The notes: generated by a model from the letters alone, not told the origin. Counted from the first letter of the stretch, positions 1 to 9,024 are shown. The stretch is 64,000 nt of DNA from Thiovibrio sp964588325 (GCA_964588325.1 CAZPOR010000006.1:1-64000), one strand, 5' to 3'. Translations and numbers: made by a program.

Positions 1-43
1 CAAGGCTACGATACTATCAGATGGCCAGCATGGTATTTCTTTG

Positions 44-75
44 GTTCGTTTCTTTTGGCAAGCAAAGAAATGAAC
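44..75. repeat. Short inverted repeat, dispersed element copy 1
   Basis: The arms GTTCGTTTCTTT (44-55) and AAAGAAATGAAC (64-75) pair almost perfectly around an 8-base loop. A near-identical copy lies at 25580-25611, with the same loop-side GCAAGC. It is a dispersed hairpin just upstream of the first gene. Function is unknown. It may act as a transcript-end hairpin or REP-type element. Confidence 0.6.
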
Positions 76-128
76 AGAAGGATAAAGTCTATCGCTGGGT
101 AAGTAGATTTTTATTCGAGGCGGAAGTT

Positions 129-704
129 ATGGCGGACATTCCCACGCACCACATGATCTACGGCAACCTCGCCGACTTCGTCACCGGCGAACCGCTGGTG
201 GACACCGACGACGAGCGCTACCGCCAGAAGCTGGCCCGGCTGCTCGTGGAAGAACGGGGTTTTGCCAAAAACGAATTGGAGATGCGGCGCAGGATCGAAA
301 CCCTGTTCGCCCATCAGTTCGTGGCCTCGAAGATCGACATCGTGGTGAGCATCGCGGACCAACGGGTGCTGGTGCTCCGCTACGGCCCCGGCTCGCTGGT
401 GACCCGCGAACGCCCGGCCATTGCTGCGGCCAGGGTGCTGGAAGAAGGCCAGATGATTCCCCTGGCGGTGGTGACCAACGGCGAGGACGGAGAACTGCTC
501 GATGCGAGAACCGGCAAGGTGCTGGCCACCGGGCTTGCAGCCATCCCGACCAGAGAGAAGATTTTGACCATGCTGCCCGGCTTTGATTTTACCCCTGTTG
601 CCCCGGAACGGCGGGAACCGGAGCTGCGTATTTTGAACGCCTTTGACGTGGAGGTCTGCTGCGCCGGCGGGCCCTGCGCCCTGCCCGGGGCCAAGGAAGG
701 CTGA
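129..704 (+). CDS. HsdR_N-like protein (type I restriction R-subunit N-domain family)
   Basis: 191-residue protein. The start is the ATG at 129, preceded by a GAGG-type ribosome site; an upstream in-frame ATG at 21 reads through the hairpin repeat and looks non-coding. The sequence follows the pattern of the stand-alone HSDR_N_2 domain: a basic helix with the LLVEERGF motif, then KIDIVVSIADQ strands, then a late LAVVTNGEDGELLDA segment. The position where nuclease members carry E-x-K has LRYGPG, so a working nuclease site is doubtful. A Cys pair (VEVCCAGGPC) sits near the C-terminus. The gene stands alone, with no methylase or specificity subunit next to it, so a restriction role is not supported. 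The family call is from pattern recognition only. Confidence 0.68.
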   Translation: MADIPTHHMIYGNLADFVTGEPLVDTDDERYRQKLARLLVEERGFAKNELEMRRRIETLFAHQFVASKIDIVVSIADQRVLVLRYGPGSLVTRERPAIAAARVLEEGQMIPLAVVTNGEDGELLDARTGKVLATGLAAIPTREKILTMLPGFDFTPVAPERREPELRILNAFDVEVCCAGGPCALPGAKEG

Positions 705-710
705 TCATCA

Positions 711-794
711 AACGCAAAGGCGCGAAGGCCGCAAAGGAAGCACATTATTTAACCGCGCTTGTCTTTCTTTTTGCGCCATTGCGCCTCTGCGTTG
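711..794. repeat. REP-like imperfect palindrome, family copy A
   Basis: The arms at 711-738 and 762-794 contain the words CGCAAAGGCGCGAAGG and GCGCCTCTGCG and fold into a long imperfect hairpin. Related elements with the same CGCAGAG and CGCAAAG words lie at 30908-30982 and 53912-53992. All three are intergenic. This copy lies between the HsdR_N-like gene and the DAHP synthase gene. Confidence 0.6.
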
Positions 795-823
795 ATTTTT
801 TTTAACAAACGGAGACCTCATTC

Positions 824-2170
824 ATGCCGACACACCCCTGGAGCAAGACAAGCTGGCAGAAATTCACCGCCCTGCAGCAGCCCAACTGGCCGGATACAAA
901 CGAGTTTGCCGAGACGGTGCAAACCATCTCCAAGCTGCCCCCCCTGGTCTTTGCCGGGGAGATCCGCACCCTGAAAAAACAACTGGCCATGGCCGCCGAG
1001 GGCAATGCCTTTTTGCTCCAGGGCGGCGACTGCGCCGAAGAGTTCTCCATGTGCACCGCCCCTTCCATCCGGGAGCTCTTGAAGGTCATCCTCCAGATGG
1101 CGGTAATCATGAGCTACGCAGGCGGCAAGCCGGTGATCAAGGTGGGCCGCATGGCCGGGCAGTACGCCAAGCCCCGCTCCGCGGACACCGAGATGGTAAA
1201 CGGCGTGGAGCTCCCCAGCTACCGGGGCGACATGGTCAACGGGATCGATCCCACCCCCGAGGCCCGGCGGCCGGACCCGCAGCGGATGCTCAAGGGCTAC
1301 CATCTGGCCTGCGCCACCATGAACATCCTGCGCGCCTTTACCATGGGCGGCTATGCCTCCCTTGAACGGGTGCACTCCTGGAACAACGAGTTCGTGGGCC
1401 GCTCCCCCCAGGGGCAGCTCTACGACAAGCTGGCCCGCCAGATCGACCAGGCCATCAACTTCATGCGCATCGTGGGCATCGACACCGATATCCCCCAGCT
1501 CAACCAGGCCAGCTTTTTTACCTCCCACGAGGCGCTGCTCCTGGGCTACGAGCAGGCCCTGACCCGTCAGGACTCCACCTCCGGCGACTGGTACGACTGC
1601 TCGGCCCACATGCTCTGGATCGGCGAACGCACCCGGCAGATCGACGGGGCGCATGTGGAGTTCTTCCGGGGGGTGCATAACCCCATCGGGGTCAAGATCG
1701 GCCCCAACCACGACATCGACGATGTGAAAAAGCTGGTCAGTATTCTCAACCCGGACAACGAGCCGGGCCGCTTGACCCTCATCACCCGGTTCGGCGCGAA
1801 GAAGATCACCGACGGCTTGCCGAATCTGGCACGGGAGATGAAAAAAGAAGGCTTCAAACTGGTCTGGAGCTGCGACCCCATGCACGGCAACACCTACACC
1901 GCCGAGTGCGGCCACAAGACCAGGAATTTCGACGAGATCATGAGCGAGATCCGCTCGTTCTTCGAGATCCACTGGAGCGAGGGCACAGTGCCCGGCGGGG
2001 TGCATTTCGAGATGACCGGGGACAACGTCACCGAATGCACCGGCGGCGGGAGAAAAATTCTCGATCATCACTTGGCCGAGAACTATCTCACCAACTGCGA
2101 CCCGCGCCTCAACGCCGAACAGAGCCTGGAGCTGGCCTTCCAGATCGCCGAGCTGATGCGGGAGAAATAA
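824..2170 (+). CDS. 3-deoxy-7-phosphoheptulonate synthase, class II (plant-type)
   Basis: 448-residue DAHP synthase. It condenses phosphoenolpyruvate and erythrose 4-phosphate in the first step of the shikimate pathway. The protein has the class II (PF01474) hallmarks: an N-terminal WxxxxALQQPxWPD segment, LQGGDCAEEF near residue 65, GRMAGQYAKPRS, SHEALLLGYEQALTR, and a C-terminal CDPMHGNTY plus HFEMTGDNVTEC block with the metal-binding Cys, His, Glu and Asp residues. Length is normal for class II. An ATG with GGAGA upstream gives the start. It is followed by a strong terminator and a convergent gene. The last shikimate genes, aroC and aroK, lie far away at 55.7-57.4 kb. Bacterial class II enzymes are either biosynthetic or tied to secondary products; with no product cluster here, the biosynthetic role is the better guess. 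Confidence 0.95.
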   Translation: MPTHPWSKTSWQKFTALQQPNWPDTNEFAETVQTISKLPPLVFAGEIRTLKKQLAMAAEGNAFLLQGGDCAEEFSMCTAPSIRELLKVILQMAVIMSYAGGKPVIKVGRMAGQYAKPRSADTEMVNGVELPSYRGDMVNGIDPTPEARRPDPQRMLKGYHLACATMNILRAFTMGGYASLERVHSWNNEFVGRSPQGQLYDKLARQIDQAINFMRIVGIDTDIPQLNQASFFTSHEALLLGYEQALTRQDSTSGDWYDCSAHMLWIGERTRQIDGAHVEFFRGVHNPIGVKIGPNHDIDDVKKLVSILNPDNEPGRLTLITRFGAKKITDGLPNLAREMKKEGFKLVWSCDPMHGNTYTAECGHKTRNFDEIMSEIRSFFEIHWSEGTVPGGVHFEMTGDNVTECTGGGRKILDHHLAENYLTNCDPRLNAEQSLELAFQIAELMREK

Positions 2171-2188
2171 CCGTTTCCTTGCCCAAAC

Positions 2189-2227
2189 AAAAAGCCCGGC
2201 GCATTCTCCATGCGCCGGGCTTTTTTG
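2189..2227. terminator. Bidirectional rho-independent terminator
   Basis: The GC-rich stem GCCCGGCGCA / TGCGCCGGGC (2194-2203 and 2211-2220) has a 7-base loop. It is flanked by an A-run on the left and a T-run on the right, so it can work on both strands. It lies between the convergent DAHP synthase and YkgJ-family genes. Confidence 0.9.
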
Positions 2228-2248
2228 TTTTTCACCATCCGGACAATC

Positions 2249-2842
2249 CTACAATCGGGGCGGCCCCAAAAGGATCATCTCGGCAATGGTCTTGTTGACC
2301 TTGGGCAATTGGCCCTGCTGCGCGCCGAGCAACTCCTGCTCCAAGGCAACCAGCTCCCGGAAGAGAGGGGCCCGCTCCACCGCCGGGGTGGCCTGCCGGT
2401 CCCCCACGATCTCCTGGCACCGGAAACAGCCGGGAAATTTTTTGCTCTGGCCATTGGGAAAGGTGAGGCTGGAGGGCACCCCGTGCATCCGGCAGATCAT
2501 CAGTCTATGCCGGTACAAGCCGCAACGCCCCTCTTCGTTGAGCGGACACATGAGCTGCGGCCGTTCGCCCCTGGCCAACGCCCTTTCGCAGGCCGCAACA
2601 TATTCGGCCGCCCGGTTTTCGATTCCCTTGCGGCGCGCCGGATCAAGCCCTGCAAGCCCCTGCCAGAGGTACGCCCACTCCACATAGGTATGGTGCTGAA
2701 AATAGGAATCGCAGCAATTGTCCGGGCAGCCGTCGCAGGTAAAATCGAGCTGCCTGGCAACGATGTCGTAGGCCTTTTCCATGCGGTCGTACAGATCGGC
2801 GATTTTGGCGGCAAGTTGGGGTTGCAGAATCGAGGCTTCCAT
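2249..2842 (-). CDS. YkgJ-family cysteine cluster protein
   Basis: 197-residue cytosolic protein with the YkgJ/CxxCxxCC pattern: CDGCPDNCCDS near residue 40, a second CGLYRHRLMICRMHG block near residue 110, and a late FPGCFRC. These conserved cysteines are thought to bind zinc or iron, and the family's biochemical role is not established. The start is the ATG at 2842 with AAGGA nine bases upstream; a TTG two codons earlier is too close to that site. The gene is transcribed toward the DAHP synthase gene and shares its terminator. It is divergent from the phosphohexomutase gene, with about 70 bases between starts. Confidence 0.82.
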   Translation of the reverse strand: MEASILQPQLAAKIADLYDRMEKAYDIVARQLDFTCDGCPDNCCDSYFQHHTYVEWAYLWQGLAGLDPARRKGIENRAAEYVAACERALARGERPQLMCPLNEEGRCGLYRHRLMICRMHGVPSSLTFPNGQSKKFPGCFRCQEIVGDRQATPAVERAPLFRELVALEQELLGAQQGQLPKVNKTIAEMILLGPPRL

Positions 2843-2915
2843 GATCAATTGTCCTTGTTGTCTTGAGAAAAAAGCAATCTACCAGAAAACAACCATTCCT
2901 TCAAAGACATCCGCC

Positions 2916-4268
2916 ATGACCTCTTTGCTCCCCTGCTTCAAGGCCTACGACATCCGGGGCCGGGTTCCGGACGAACTCAACGAGAAACTGGCCTTCAACA
3001 TCGGCCAGGCGTACTGCGCCCAATTCGCCCCGAAAAAGGTGGCCATCGGCCACGACATCCGGATCTCCAGCCCCGCGCTGGCCAAGGCCCTGGCCGACGG
3101 CTTTCTCGCGGCCGGGGTGGATGTGGTGGACCTGGGGATGGTCGGCACCGAGGAGATCTACTTCGCGGCCTTCCATCTCGCGGTGGACGGCGGGATCATC
3201 GTCACCGCCAGCCATAACCCGGCGGATTACAACGGCATGAAGCTGGTCCGCCAGGGGGCCAGGCCCATTTCCGGAGACACCGGATTGCGCGAGATCGAGC
3301 GGCTGGCCGCGGCAGGGCACCGGATTGCCGCAGACACGCCAGGGATTCTGACATGCCTGGATAACAAACCCGCCTACCTCGACCACTTGCTGGGCTATGT
3401 TGACAGCAACACCCTGAAGCCCCTCAAGATCGTGGCCAATGCGGGCAACGGCTGCGCCGGTCCGGTGATCGACCGGCTGGCCGCACACCTGCCCTTTGAG
3501 TTCATCCGGGTGCAGTGGCAGCCGGACGGCACCTTCCCCAATGGGGTGCCCAACCCGTTGCTTCCGGAAAACCGGGCCATCACCGCCCAGGCGGTGCGGG
3601 AACACGGGGCGGATTTCGGCATCGCCTGGGACGGCGACTTTGACCGCTGCTTTCTCTTTGACGAAACGGGCGAATTCATCGAGGGGTATTACATGGTCGG
3701 GTTGCTGGCCCAGGCCATCCTGGCGAAAAACCCCGGCGCCAGGATCATCCACGACCCGAGGCTGGTCTGGAACACCCGGGAGCTGGTGGAACAGTCCGGC
3801 GGGCTGCCGGTGCTGTGCAAGACCGGCCATGCCTTTATCAAGGAACGGATGCGGGCCGAGGATGCAGTGTACGGCGGCGAGATGAGCGCCCACCACTACT
3901 TCCGCGACTTTGCCTACTGCGACTCCGGCATGATCCCCTGGCTGCTGGTGGCCGAGATATTAAGCAGCTCGGGACACCCCCTTTCCCATCTGGTGCGGGA
4001 ACGCCAGGCCGCCTTTCCGGTGAGCGGCGAGATCAACAGCCGCGTGGCTGATCCGGCTGCGGTGATTGCCAGGGTGGAGGCATTTTATGCCACAACGCCA
4101 GGGGAGAAGGATTACACCGATGGCTTGAGCTTTACTGCGGAAAATTTCCGCTTCAATATCCGCAGCTCCAACACCGAACCGGTGCTGCGCCTCAATGTGG
4201 AAACCCACGGAGACACAGCACTGATGGAAGCAAAAACCGCGGAACTGCTTACCCTGATTCGGGGCTGA
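2916..4268 (+). CDS. Phosphomannomutase/phosphoglucomutase
   Basis: 450-residue alpha-D-phosphohexomutase that interconverts hexose 1- and 6-phosphates for surface polysaccharide or storage sugar synthesis. All four family blocks are visible: the phosphoserine loop TASHNPADYNG near residue 100, the metal loop DGDFDRCF near residue 240, the sugar loop GGEMSAHHYF near residue 325, and the phosphate loop RSSNTEP near residue 420. The AYDIRGRVPDELNE N-terminus and GHAFIKERMR place it in the bifunctional PMM/PGM branch. The ATG at 2916 matches the conserved N-terminus; the longer in-frame extension upstream overlaps the divergent YkgJ gene and is not coding. The gene stands alone. Confidence 0.93.
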   Translation: MTSLLPCFKAYDIRGRVPDELNEKLAFNIGQAYCAQFAPKKVAIGHDIRISSPALAKALADGFLAAGVDVVDLGMVGTEEIYFAAFHLAVDGGIIVTASHNPADYNGMKLVRQGARPISGDTGLREIERLAAAGHRIAADTPGILTCLDNKPAYLDHLLGYVDSNTLKPLKIVANAGNGCAGPVIDRLAAHLPFEFIRVQWQPDGTFPNGVPNPLLPENRAITAQAVREHGADFGIAWDGDFDRCFLFDETGEFIEGYYMVGLLAQAILAKNPGARIIHDPRLVWNTRELVEQSGGLPVLCKTGHAFIKERMRAEDAVYGGEMSAHHYFRDFAYCDSGMIPWLLVAEILSSSGHPLSHLVRERQAAFPVSGEINSRVADPAAVIARVEAFYATTPGEKDYTDGLSFTAENFRFNIRSSNTEPVLRLNVETHGDTALMEAKTAELLTLIRG

Positions 4269-4323
4269 GCCGGGATTATTCCGCGCCCAAGCCTACAAAG
4301 TTCACCCAGCTCCCCTCCTTTGC

Positions 4324-4353
4324 TTGACGAATATTTTTGCTTGCTGCTAACAT
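4324..4353 (+). promoter_or_regulatory. Sigma-70-type promoter for the porin gene
   Basis: TTGACG (4324-4329) and TAACAT (4348-4353) are separated by 18 bases, about 45 bases before the porin start codon at 4398. Confidence 0.5.
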
Positions 4354-4397
4354 GAGTGTATCGGCAAGCAAAACACATGCCTTCATAAGGAGACAGG

Positions 4398-5708
4398 ATG
4401 CGGAAAACCCTACGCGGCGCTCTGTTGGTTGGAGTTTTCGCCTTTTCCCTGCCCGGACCGGCCCACGCCGTGAACTGGCTGATGCTGCAAGGGACAGAAC
4501 CGGACAACGCCCCGCTGGCCCGGGTCTACGGCGATGTGACCGCCGACTACCAGTATACCGACGGTACCCGTGTCCCGACGGGCCCATGGCTCGACCAGAA
4601 GGCGGTGTATAACCAGATCGGCCCCCGGTTGGCCTCCTCCTCCCAGCTCACCCTGCGCAAGGTCCGGGTCGGCGTGCGCGGCGCCCTGCCCGACCCCCGT
4701 TTCAACTATCGGGTCATGGCCCTGGCCGGCGACAATGATGTCACCCGGATCGACTCCGAAGACCGGGTGCGGCTGCTTGATGCCAGCCTCACCGCAAACG
4801 TCATTCCCCACGCCCGGCTCCGCCTGGGCATGTTCAAATACCCCGGCGCCGAAGAGGGGCTCCAGTTCAATGCCCCCGGCCCCTACGTGAATTTAAGCAA
4901 CATGGGCAGTCAGTTGCTCCAGGAGCGGTTTTACGACAACGACGGCGGGAATCCCCTCGATGCGAATATCCCCGGAGCGAGCAGCACCTTCCGGGAGATA
5001 GGGGGGATGCTCTTCGACTCCTTCCGCACCGCCGCATGGGAACACTCCTATGCCGCCATGCTCGGCAACGGCCGCGGCATCTCCACCGGCGGCGGCAGCC
5101 CCGGGCAGGATATCCACCTCTACTGGTCCTCCGAGTATATCTTTTCCGGCAAGGGCATGCAGCAGGAGGGGTTGAAGTTCTTCGCCTGGCTGCAGGACGG
5201 CGAGCGGACCATCAAGGCGGGCGCCCTGCAACAGGAAGAGGATTTTAACCGTTCCCGGGTCGGGACCGGCGGTGCGTACCGGCAGGGAAACCTCCGCGCC
5301 ACCGTGGAACTGGTCAAGGCCGAGGGGATGATTCCCAACAGCACCGACTCCGGCGGCGTCCCCGGCGCCCTGAGCAACGCGGGCAACCAGGTTTCCTCCT
5401 ACAATCTGCTCCCGGAAGAAGATGGTTTTGGCTGGTACATCGACCTCGGCTATCAGGTGCTGCCCGACTGGTGGCTCGATGTGCGCTACGACCGCTTGGA
5501 CCGCGGCACCGAGATCAGCAGCAACGAGCGGCGGTTCACCACCCTCACCCTGGGCACCCATTACTATTTCAACCCCAAGACCAGGCTGATGTTCAACTAT
5601 GAGATCCGAAAAAACGAGGCTCCCTCCCTGGCGGACAATGCCTCGCCCAATATCCTGCTCGACAGTTACGACGACCGCGTTTCGGTGCAACTGTTCCGGA
5701 TGTTTTAA
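4398..5708 (+). CDS. Outer-membrane porin, phosphate-selective porin O/P-like
   Basis: 436-residue secreted beta-barrel protein. A clear signal peptide (MRKT, hydrophobic core, PAHA cleavage region near residue 24) is followed by many short amphipathic strands, and the chain ends in a terminal Phe (QLFRMF), the usual outer-membrane insertion signal. The middle has the pattern of the OprO/OprP family (LRLGMFKYPGAEEGLQF, then a YNLLPEEDGFGWYIDLGY strand and a late LTLGTHYYFNPKTRLMFNYE). Substrate cannot be read from the sequence. The start has AAGGAG upstream. The hybrid kinase gene begins 14 bases after its stop, so the two are probably co-transcribed. Confidence 0.82.
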   Translation: MRKTLRGALLVGVFAFSLPGPAHAVNWLMLQGTEPDNAPLARVYGDVTADYQYTDGTRVPTGPWLDQKAVYNQIGPRLASSSQLTLRKVRVGVRGALPDPRFNYRVMALAGDNDVTRIDSEDRVRLLDASLTANVIPHARLRLGMFKYPGAEEGLQFNAPGPYVNLSNMGSQLLQERFYDNDGGNPLDANIPGASSTFREIGGMLFDSFRTAAWEHSYAAMLGNGRGISTGGGSPGQDIHLYWSSEYIFSGKGMQQEGLKFFAWLQDGERTIKAGALQQEEDFNRSRVGTGGAYRQGNLRATVELVKAEGMIPNSTDSGGVPGALSNAGNQVSSYNLLPEEDGFGWYIDLGYQVLPDWWLDVRYDRLDRGTEISSNERRFTTLTLGTHYYFNPKTRLMFNYEIRKNEAPSLADNASPNILLDSYDDRVSVQLFRMF

Positions 5709-5722
5709 CAGGTGATCCGTTA

Positions 5723-8338
5723 ATGGATATCCGCGCCAAAGCCATCCTTTCGGTGATACTCACCATCACCATCCTGACCTCGGTCTTCGTTTTCATGTCC
5801 ATTCAGCAACGGAATGGACACCTTGCGGACGCGATCCAGACCAAGAGGGAAACCGCCACTTTTCTGGCGGAAAACATGCAGGAACAGGTCTTTGCCGCCT
5901 ACAAGTCGCGGATCGTCAGCCTTGCCACCACCAAACACGACGTGATCGACGCCTTTGCCAAGCGCGACCGGGAGGCCCTCTATCGGGCAACCCTGCCCTT
6001 TTACAAAGCGATCACGGGAGAAAACCCCTACTTCACCCTCATGCACTTCCATCTGCCGGACAGCTCCTCGTTTCTGCGCATGCATCTTCCGGAAATCCAT
6101 GGCGACGAGCTGGCCGAGATCCGCCCCATTGTCCGCGAGGTGAACACCGTCCGCAAGCAGCGGACCGGCTATGAGGTCGGCAAGATGGGGCTTTTTTACC
6201 GGGTGATCCAGCCGGTGTTCAAGGAGGGGGAATACCTCGGCGCCCTGGAGTTCGGCATCAGCCATGGGCAGCTTGTCAGCCTGCTCCAGCAGCGCATCAG
6301 CCCCGAAATCGCCGTTGCCGTCAAAGCGGAGAGGTGGCAAAAAGCGACTCTGGTTCCCGGCCAAAAGATCGAGCAGGGGGAATATACCTTTCTGCCCAAG
6401 CAAAACGGTATTTTCGGAAAAATTGACGAATCGGTTCTTCTGGCGCAGGACGATACCCGCCGCTACACCGTCGACGGCAAGACCTATCTCCTCTTCTCCA
6501 ATATCGAACTGAAAAATTTCCAGAAAGAACCCATTGCCAAGATCCTGGTCGCCCTGAATATCAGCGAAGAGCTGGCCGGGGCCAGGACTTTCATCAGCAA
6601 GGTTGTCCTGCTCGCCCTGTTTCTCCTGCTCATCTCCAGCCTGGTCCTCTACTTCAGTTTTGGCCAGTTGCTCTCCCGGATTCTGACCCTCAACACCTCG
6701 CTGCGCACGAACAATCAGGAGCTCACCATCGCCAAGGCCTATGTGGACAATATCCTTGCCTCCATGAGCGACGGCCTGCTGGTAACCACGGCCGACGGCA
6801 CGATCAGCAAGGCCAATGAGGCGCTCTGCCGACTGCTTGGCTACCCGGCGGCGGAGCTTCTCAAAAAAAAGAGCTTTTCCTTTTTTGTAAATCCTGGGGA
6901 AGCCGCCGCGCATTTTATTCCCTGCGGAAGCGCCCCGTGCATCAGCAAGGCGGAGCACCAGCTCCTCACCAAAGACGGCGCGCGTGTCCCGGTCCTTTTT
7001 TCGGCAACCCCCCTTATCGATGAGACCGGCGCTCCCGCCGGGGTTGTCTGCATCTTCACCGACATCACCGAACGCAAAAATGCCGAAACCGCCTTGCGCG
7101 AAGCGCACGATCTGCTGGAACAACGGGTCGTCGAGCGCACCCGGGAGCTGGCCGAAGCCAACACCGCCCTGACCCGCGAGATGGCGGAACGCAAGCGCGC
7201 CGAGGCCGAGCTGCGGCAGGCCCAGAAGATGCGGGCCATCGGCACTCTGGCCGGCGGCATTGCCCACGATTTCAACAATATCCTCACCGCCATCCTCGGC
7301 TACACCCAACTGGCCATGCAGCGGGCAGTCTCGGACGCCACCTGCCGCTCCTTCCTTGGCGAGGTGTTTATCGCCGGCCAGCGGGCCCAGAAACTGGTCC
7401 AGCAGATCCTCACCTTCAGCAGGCAGAGCGAGCAGGAAAAAAGACCGGCCGAGATCCATCTGATTGTCAAGGAAGCCCTGAAATTGTTGCGCGCCTCTCT
7501 GCCTGCCAATATCGAAATCGTCCAGCAGCTCCCACGCTGCGGAGCCGTAATGGCCGATCCCACCCAGATCCATCAGGTGATTATGAACCTCTGCACCAAC
7601 GCCTACCATGCCATGCAGGAAAAGGGCGGCACCCTCACGGTTTCTCTTGCCGAAACAGCGGCGGAAAATATCGCCCCGCCTCTGCCCGCCGGCGACTACC
7701 TGCAGCTCACGGTGAGCGATACCGGCTGCGGCATGGACACCGCAACCCTGGAGCGGATCTTTGAACCTTACTTCACCACCAAGGAAGTGGGCAAAGGCAC
7801 CGGCCTCGGTCTGGCGGTGACCCACGGCATCGTCGAAGGGCACGGCGGCCATATCCGGGTGGTCAGCGCCGCGGGATTTGGCACCACCTTCAGCATCTAC
7901 CTGCCCCTGCATACACAGCTTCAGGCCGAACCGGTGGAGGTTTTGGAGAAAAAGGAGATCCGGGGCGGAAACGAGCGGATCCTGGTGGTGGATGATGAAA
8001 AGGAACTGGCCCAACTCCTGGAGGTGTTTCTCAGCCATTACGGCTACAGGGTTACCAGCTTCTCGGACAGCGCCGCCGCCTCTGCGTGGTTCGACGCCAA
8101 CCCGGGGTCGGTGGATCTGGTGATCACCGATATGGCCATGCCACGCCTTACCGGCAAGGACCTGGCCCAAAAAATACTGGCGAAACGGCCGGAGTTGCCC
8201 ATCATCCTCTGCACCGGCTTCAGCGAGCAGATCAATGCCGAGAACGCAAGGCAACTGGGCATCCGCGCCTTCTTTCTCAAGCCCTTTCAGGAACTGGAGC
8301 TGGCCGGTTTGGTGCGCGAGGTGCTGGACGCAGGGTAA
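5723..8338 (+). CDS. Hybrid sensor histidine kinase (Cache sensor, PAS, HisKA, HATPase, REC)
   Basis: 871-residue membrane sensor kinase. Order: TM helix (about 8-28); a periplasmic domain of about 260 residues resembling double-Cache sensors (FTLMHFHLPDSSSFLRMH, FYRVIQPVF); a second TM helix (about 293-316); a PAS domain (about 345-450) ending in FTDITERKNAE; a short coiled coil; HisKA with the phospho-acceptor His in GGIAHDFNNIL near residue 514; HATPase with N, G1 (DTGCGMD) and G2 (GTGLGL) boxes; and a C-terminal receiver with Asp in ITDMAMP near residue 802. The fused receiver suggests a phosphorelay or self-modulation. No output regulator lies next to it. The ligand is unknown; pairing with the upstream porin hints at an extracellular small molecule. 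Confidence 0.93.
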   Translation: MDIRAKAILSVILTITILTSVFVFMSIQQRNGHLADAIQTKRETATFLAENMQEQVFAAYKSRIVSLATTKHDVIDAFAKRDREALYRATLPFYKAITGENPYFTLMHFHLPDSSSFLRMHLPEIHGDELAEIRPIVREVNTVRKQRTGYEVGKMGLFYRVIQPVFKEGEYLGALEFGISHGQLVSLLQQRISPEIAVAVKAERWQKATLVPGQKIEQGEYTFLPKQNGIFGKIDESVLLAQDDTRRYTVDGKTYLLFSNIELKNFQKEPIAKILVALNISEELAGARTFISKVVLLALFLLLISSLVLYFSFGQLLSRILTLNTSLRTNNQELTIAKAYVDNILASMSDGLLVTTADGTISKANEALCRLLGYPAAELLKKKSFSFFVNPGEAAAHFIPCGSAPCISKAEHQLLTKDGARVPVLFSATPLIDETGAPAGVVCIFTDITERKNAETALREAHDLLEQRVVERTRELAEANTALTREMAERKRAEAELRQAQKMRAIGTLAGGIAHDFNNILTAILGYTQLAMQRAVSDATCRSFLGEVFIAGQRAQKLVQQILTFSRQSEQEKRPAEIHLIVKEALKLLRASLPANIEIVQQLPRCGAVMADPTQIHQVIMNLCTNAYHAMQEKGGTLTVSLAETAAENIAPPLPAGDYLQLTVSDTGCGMDTATLERIFEPYFTTKEVGKGTGLGLAVTHGIVEGHGGHIRVVSAAGFGTTFSIYLPLHTQLQAEPVEVLEKKEIRGGNERILVVDDEKELAQLLEVFLSHYGYRVTSFSDSAAASAWFDANPGSVDLVITDMAMPRLTGKDLAQKILAKRPELPIILCTGFSEQINAENARQLGIRAFFLKPFQELELAGLVREVLDAG

Positions 8339-8380
8339 GGCTGGAAACAGCGGACTGAAGATGCGTGGCGGCCTAATTTT

Positions 8381-8566
8381 TCAACTGCCGGTCACCGTTG
8401 CCAACAATCCATGCAGGCTCGCACAGATAACAAGGGCGAGACCCGTTTTGCGGTGGGTGCCGGTCTTCACCTGTATCCACCGGAGGCCGGAAGAAAGCTG
8501 AAACAGGATCAGAATAAAATTGATGATCCCGAGGAGCTGCACCAGGGAGATTCCGCCGATCCGCAT
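8381..8566 (-). CDS. Small two-helix membrane protein, possible b-type heme protein
   Basis: 61-residue protein with two predicted membrane helices (about 8-28 and 40-59). His37 and His52 flank and enter helix 2 in an arrangement (GTHRKTGL ... SLHGLL) reminiscent of heme-binding helices of b-type cytochromes; this is a resemblance, not proof. A clear AGGGGTG site sits before the ATG. It lies 38 bases downstream of the superoxide-reductase-like gene on the same strand, so the two are likely an operon. If it binds heme it could pass electrons across the membrane to the periplasmic partner. Confidence 0.6.
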   Translation of the reverse strand: MRIGGISLVQLLGIINFILILFQLSSGLRWIQVKTGTHRKTGLALVICASLHGLLATVTGS

Positions 8567-8604
8567 ACCGTCACCCCTTTTGCACTAGTGAAAGCCGGCA
8601 GGAA

Positions 8605-8973
8605 CTATCGCAGGCCAACGGTCGCCGTTGCCGTATTGGCGCTGCCATGGACATTGCAGATTGCGGAAGATTCGAGGGCAGTTGGCCCGGTCACCACATA
8701 TTCAAAGGAACGGCTGAACTCGGCCGACTCCGGGAGGTTCATGGCGCTGAACTCCCAACTGGCAGCCTCCTGGCCGTTGATGGTGAGATTCAGCCGCTTG
8801 GTGTAATGCAAAAAATTATTGGCGCTGTGCCTGGCAAAAAGGGTGATGGTGATCTTCTCCCCTTGCCCCGCATGCGCCGGAGCTTCCAGACGGACAGCCG
8901 ATTTGTCCGCCAAGGCGGAACCCGCATCAAAAAAGAGCAACGCGCCGACCACTGCCAGCATTATTTTTTTCAT
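8605..8973 (-). CDS. Periplasmic superoxide-reductase-like (desulfoferrodoxin family) protein
   Basis: 122-residue exported protein: signal peptide with cleavage after ALA near residue 22, then one beta-rich domain. The CNVHG motif (Cys106, His109) matches the CNxHG iron-site motif at the end of the superoxide reductase domain. His49 and His56 (RHSANNFLHY) match the middle HPMxxEHY-type block, although spaced seven instead of six residues apart. His34 could supply the fourth histidine, but the usual KHxP context is missing. Superoxide reductases reduce superoxide to peroxide at an Fe(His)4Cys centre. Here activity is uncertain because of the altered ligand spacing. It is probably co-transcribed with the small membrane protein downstream. 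Confidence 0.68.
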   Translation of the reverse strand: MKKIMLAVVGALLFFDAGSALADKSAVRLEAPAHAGQGEKITITLFARHSANNFLHYTKRLNLTINGQEAASWEFSAMNLPESAEFSRSFEYVVTGPTALESSAICNVHGSANTATATVGLR

Positions 8974-9024
8974 GGTGCCTCCTTTCGTACGCTGCGTTGA
9001 AACAACCCTTGGCTTGATTATACT

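Noticed and set aside
818..2071. 417-codon minus-strand frame opposite the DAHP synthase
   Set aside because: No ribosome site, no motifs, and the plus strand is an intact class II DAHP synthase.
2210..2866. 218-codon plus-strand frame opposite the YkgJ-family gene
   Set aside because: Antisense shadow beginning inside the terminator; the minus strand has the cysteine-cluster motif.
5720..8254. 844-codon open frame on the minus strand opposite the Cache hybrid kinase
   Set aside because: Its translation is low-complexity (Gly, Leu, Asp, His rich) with no domain pattern, and it mirrors the codon structure of a clearly real kinase on the plus strand.
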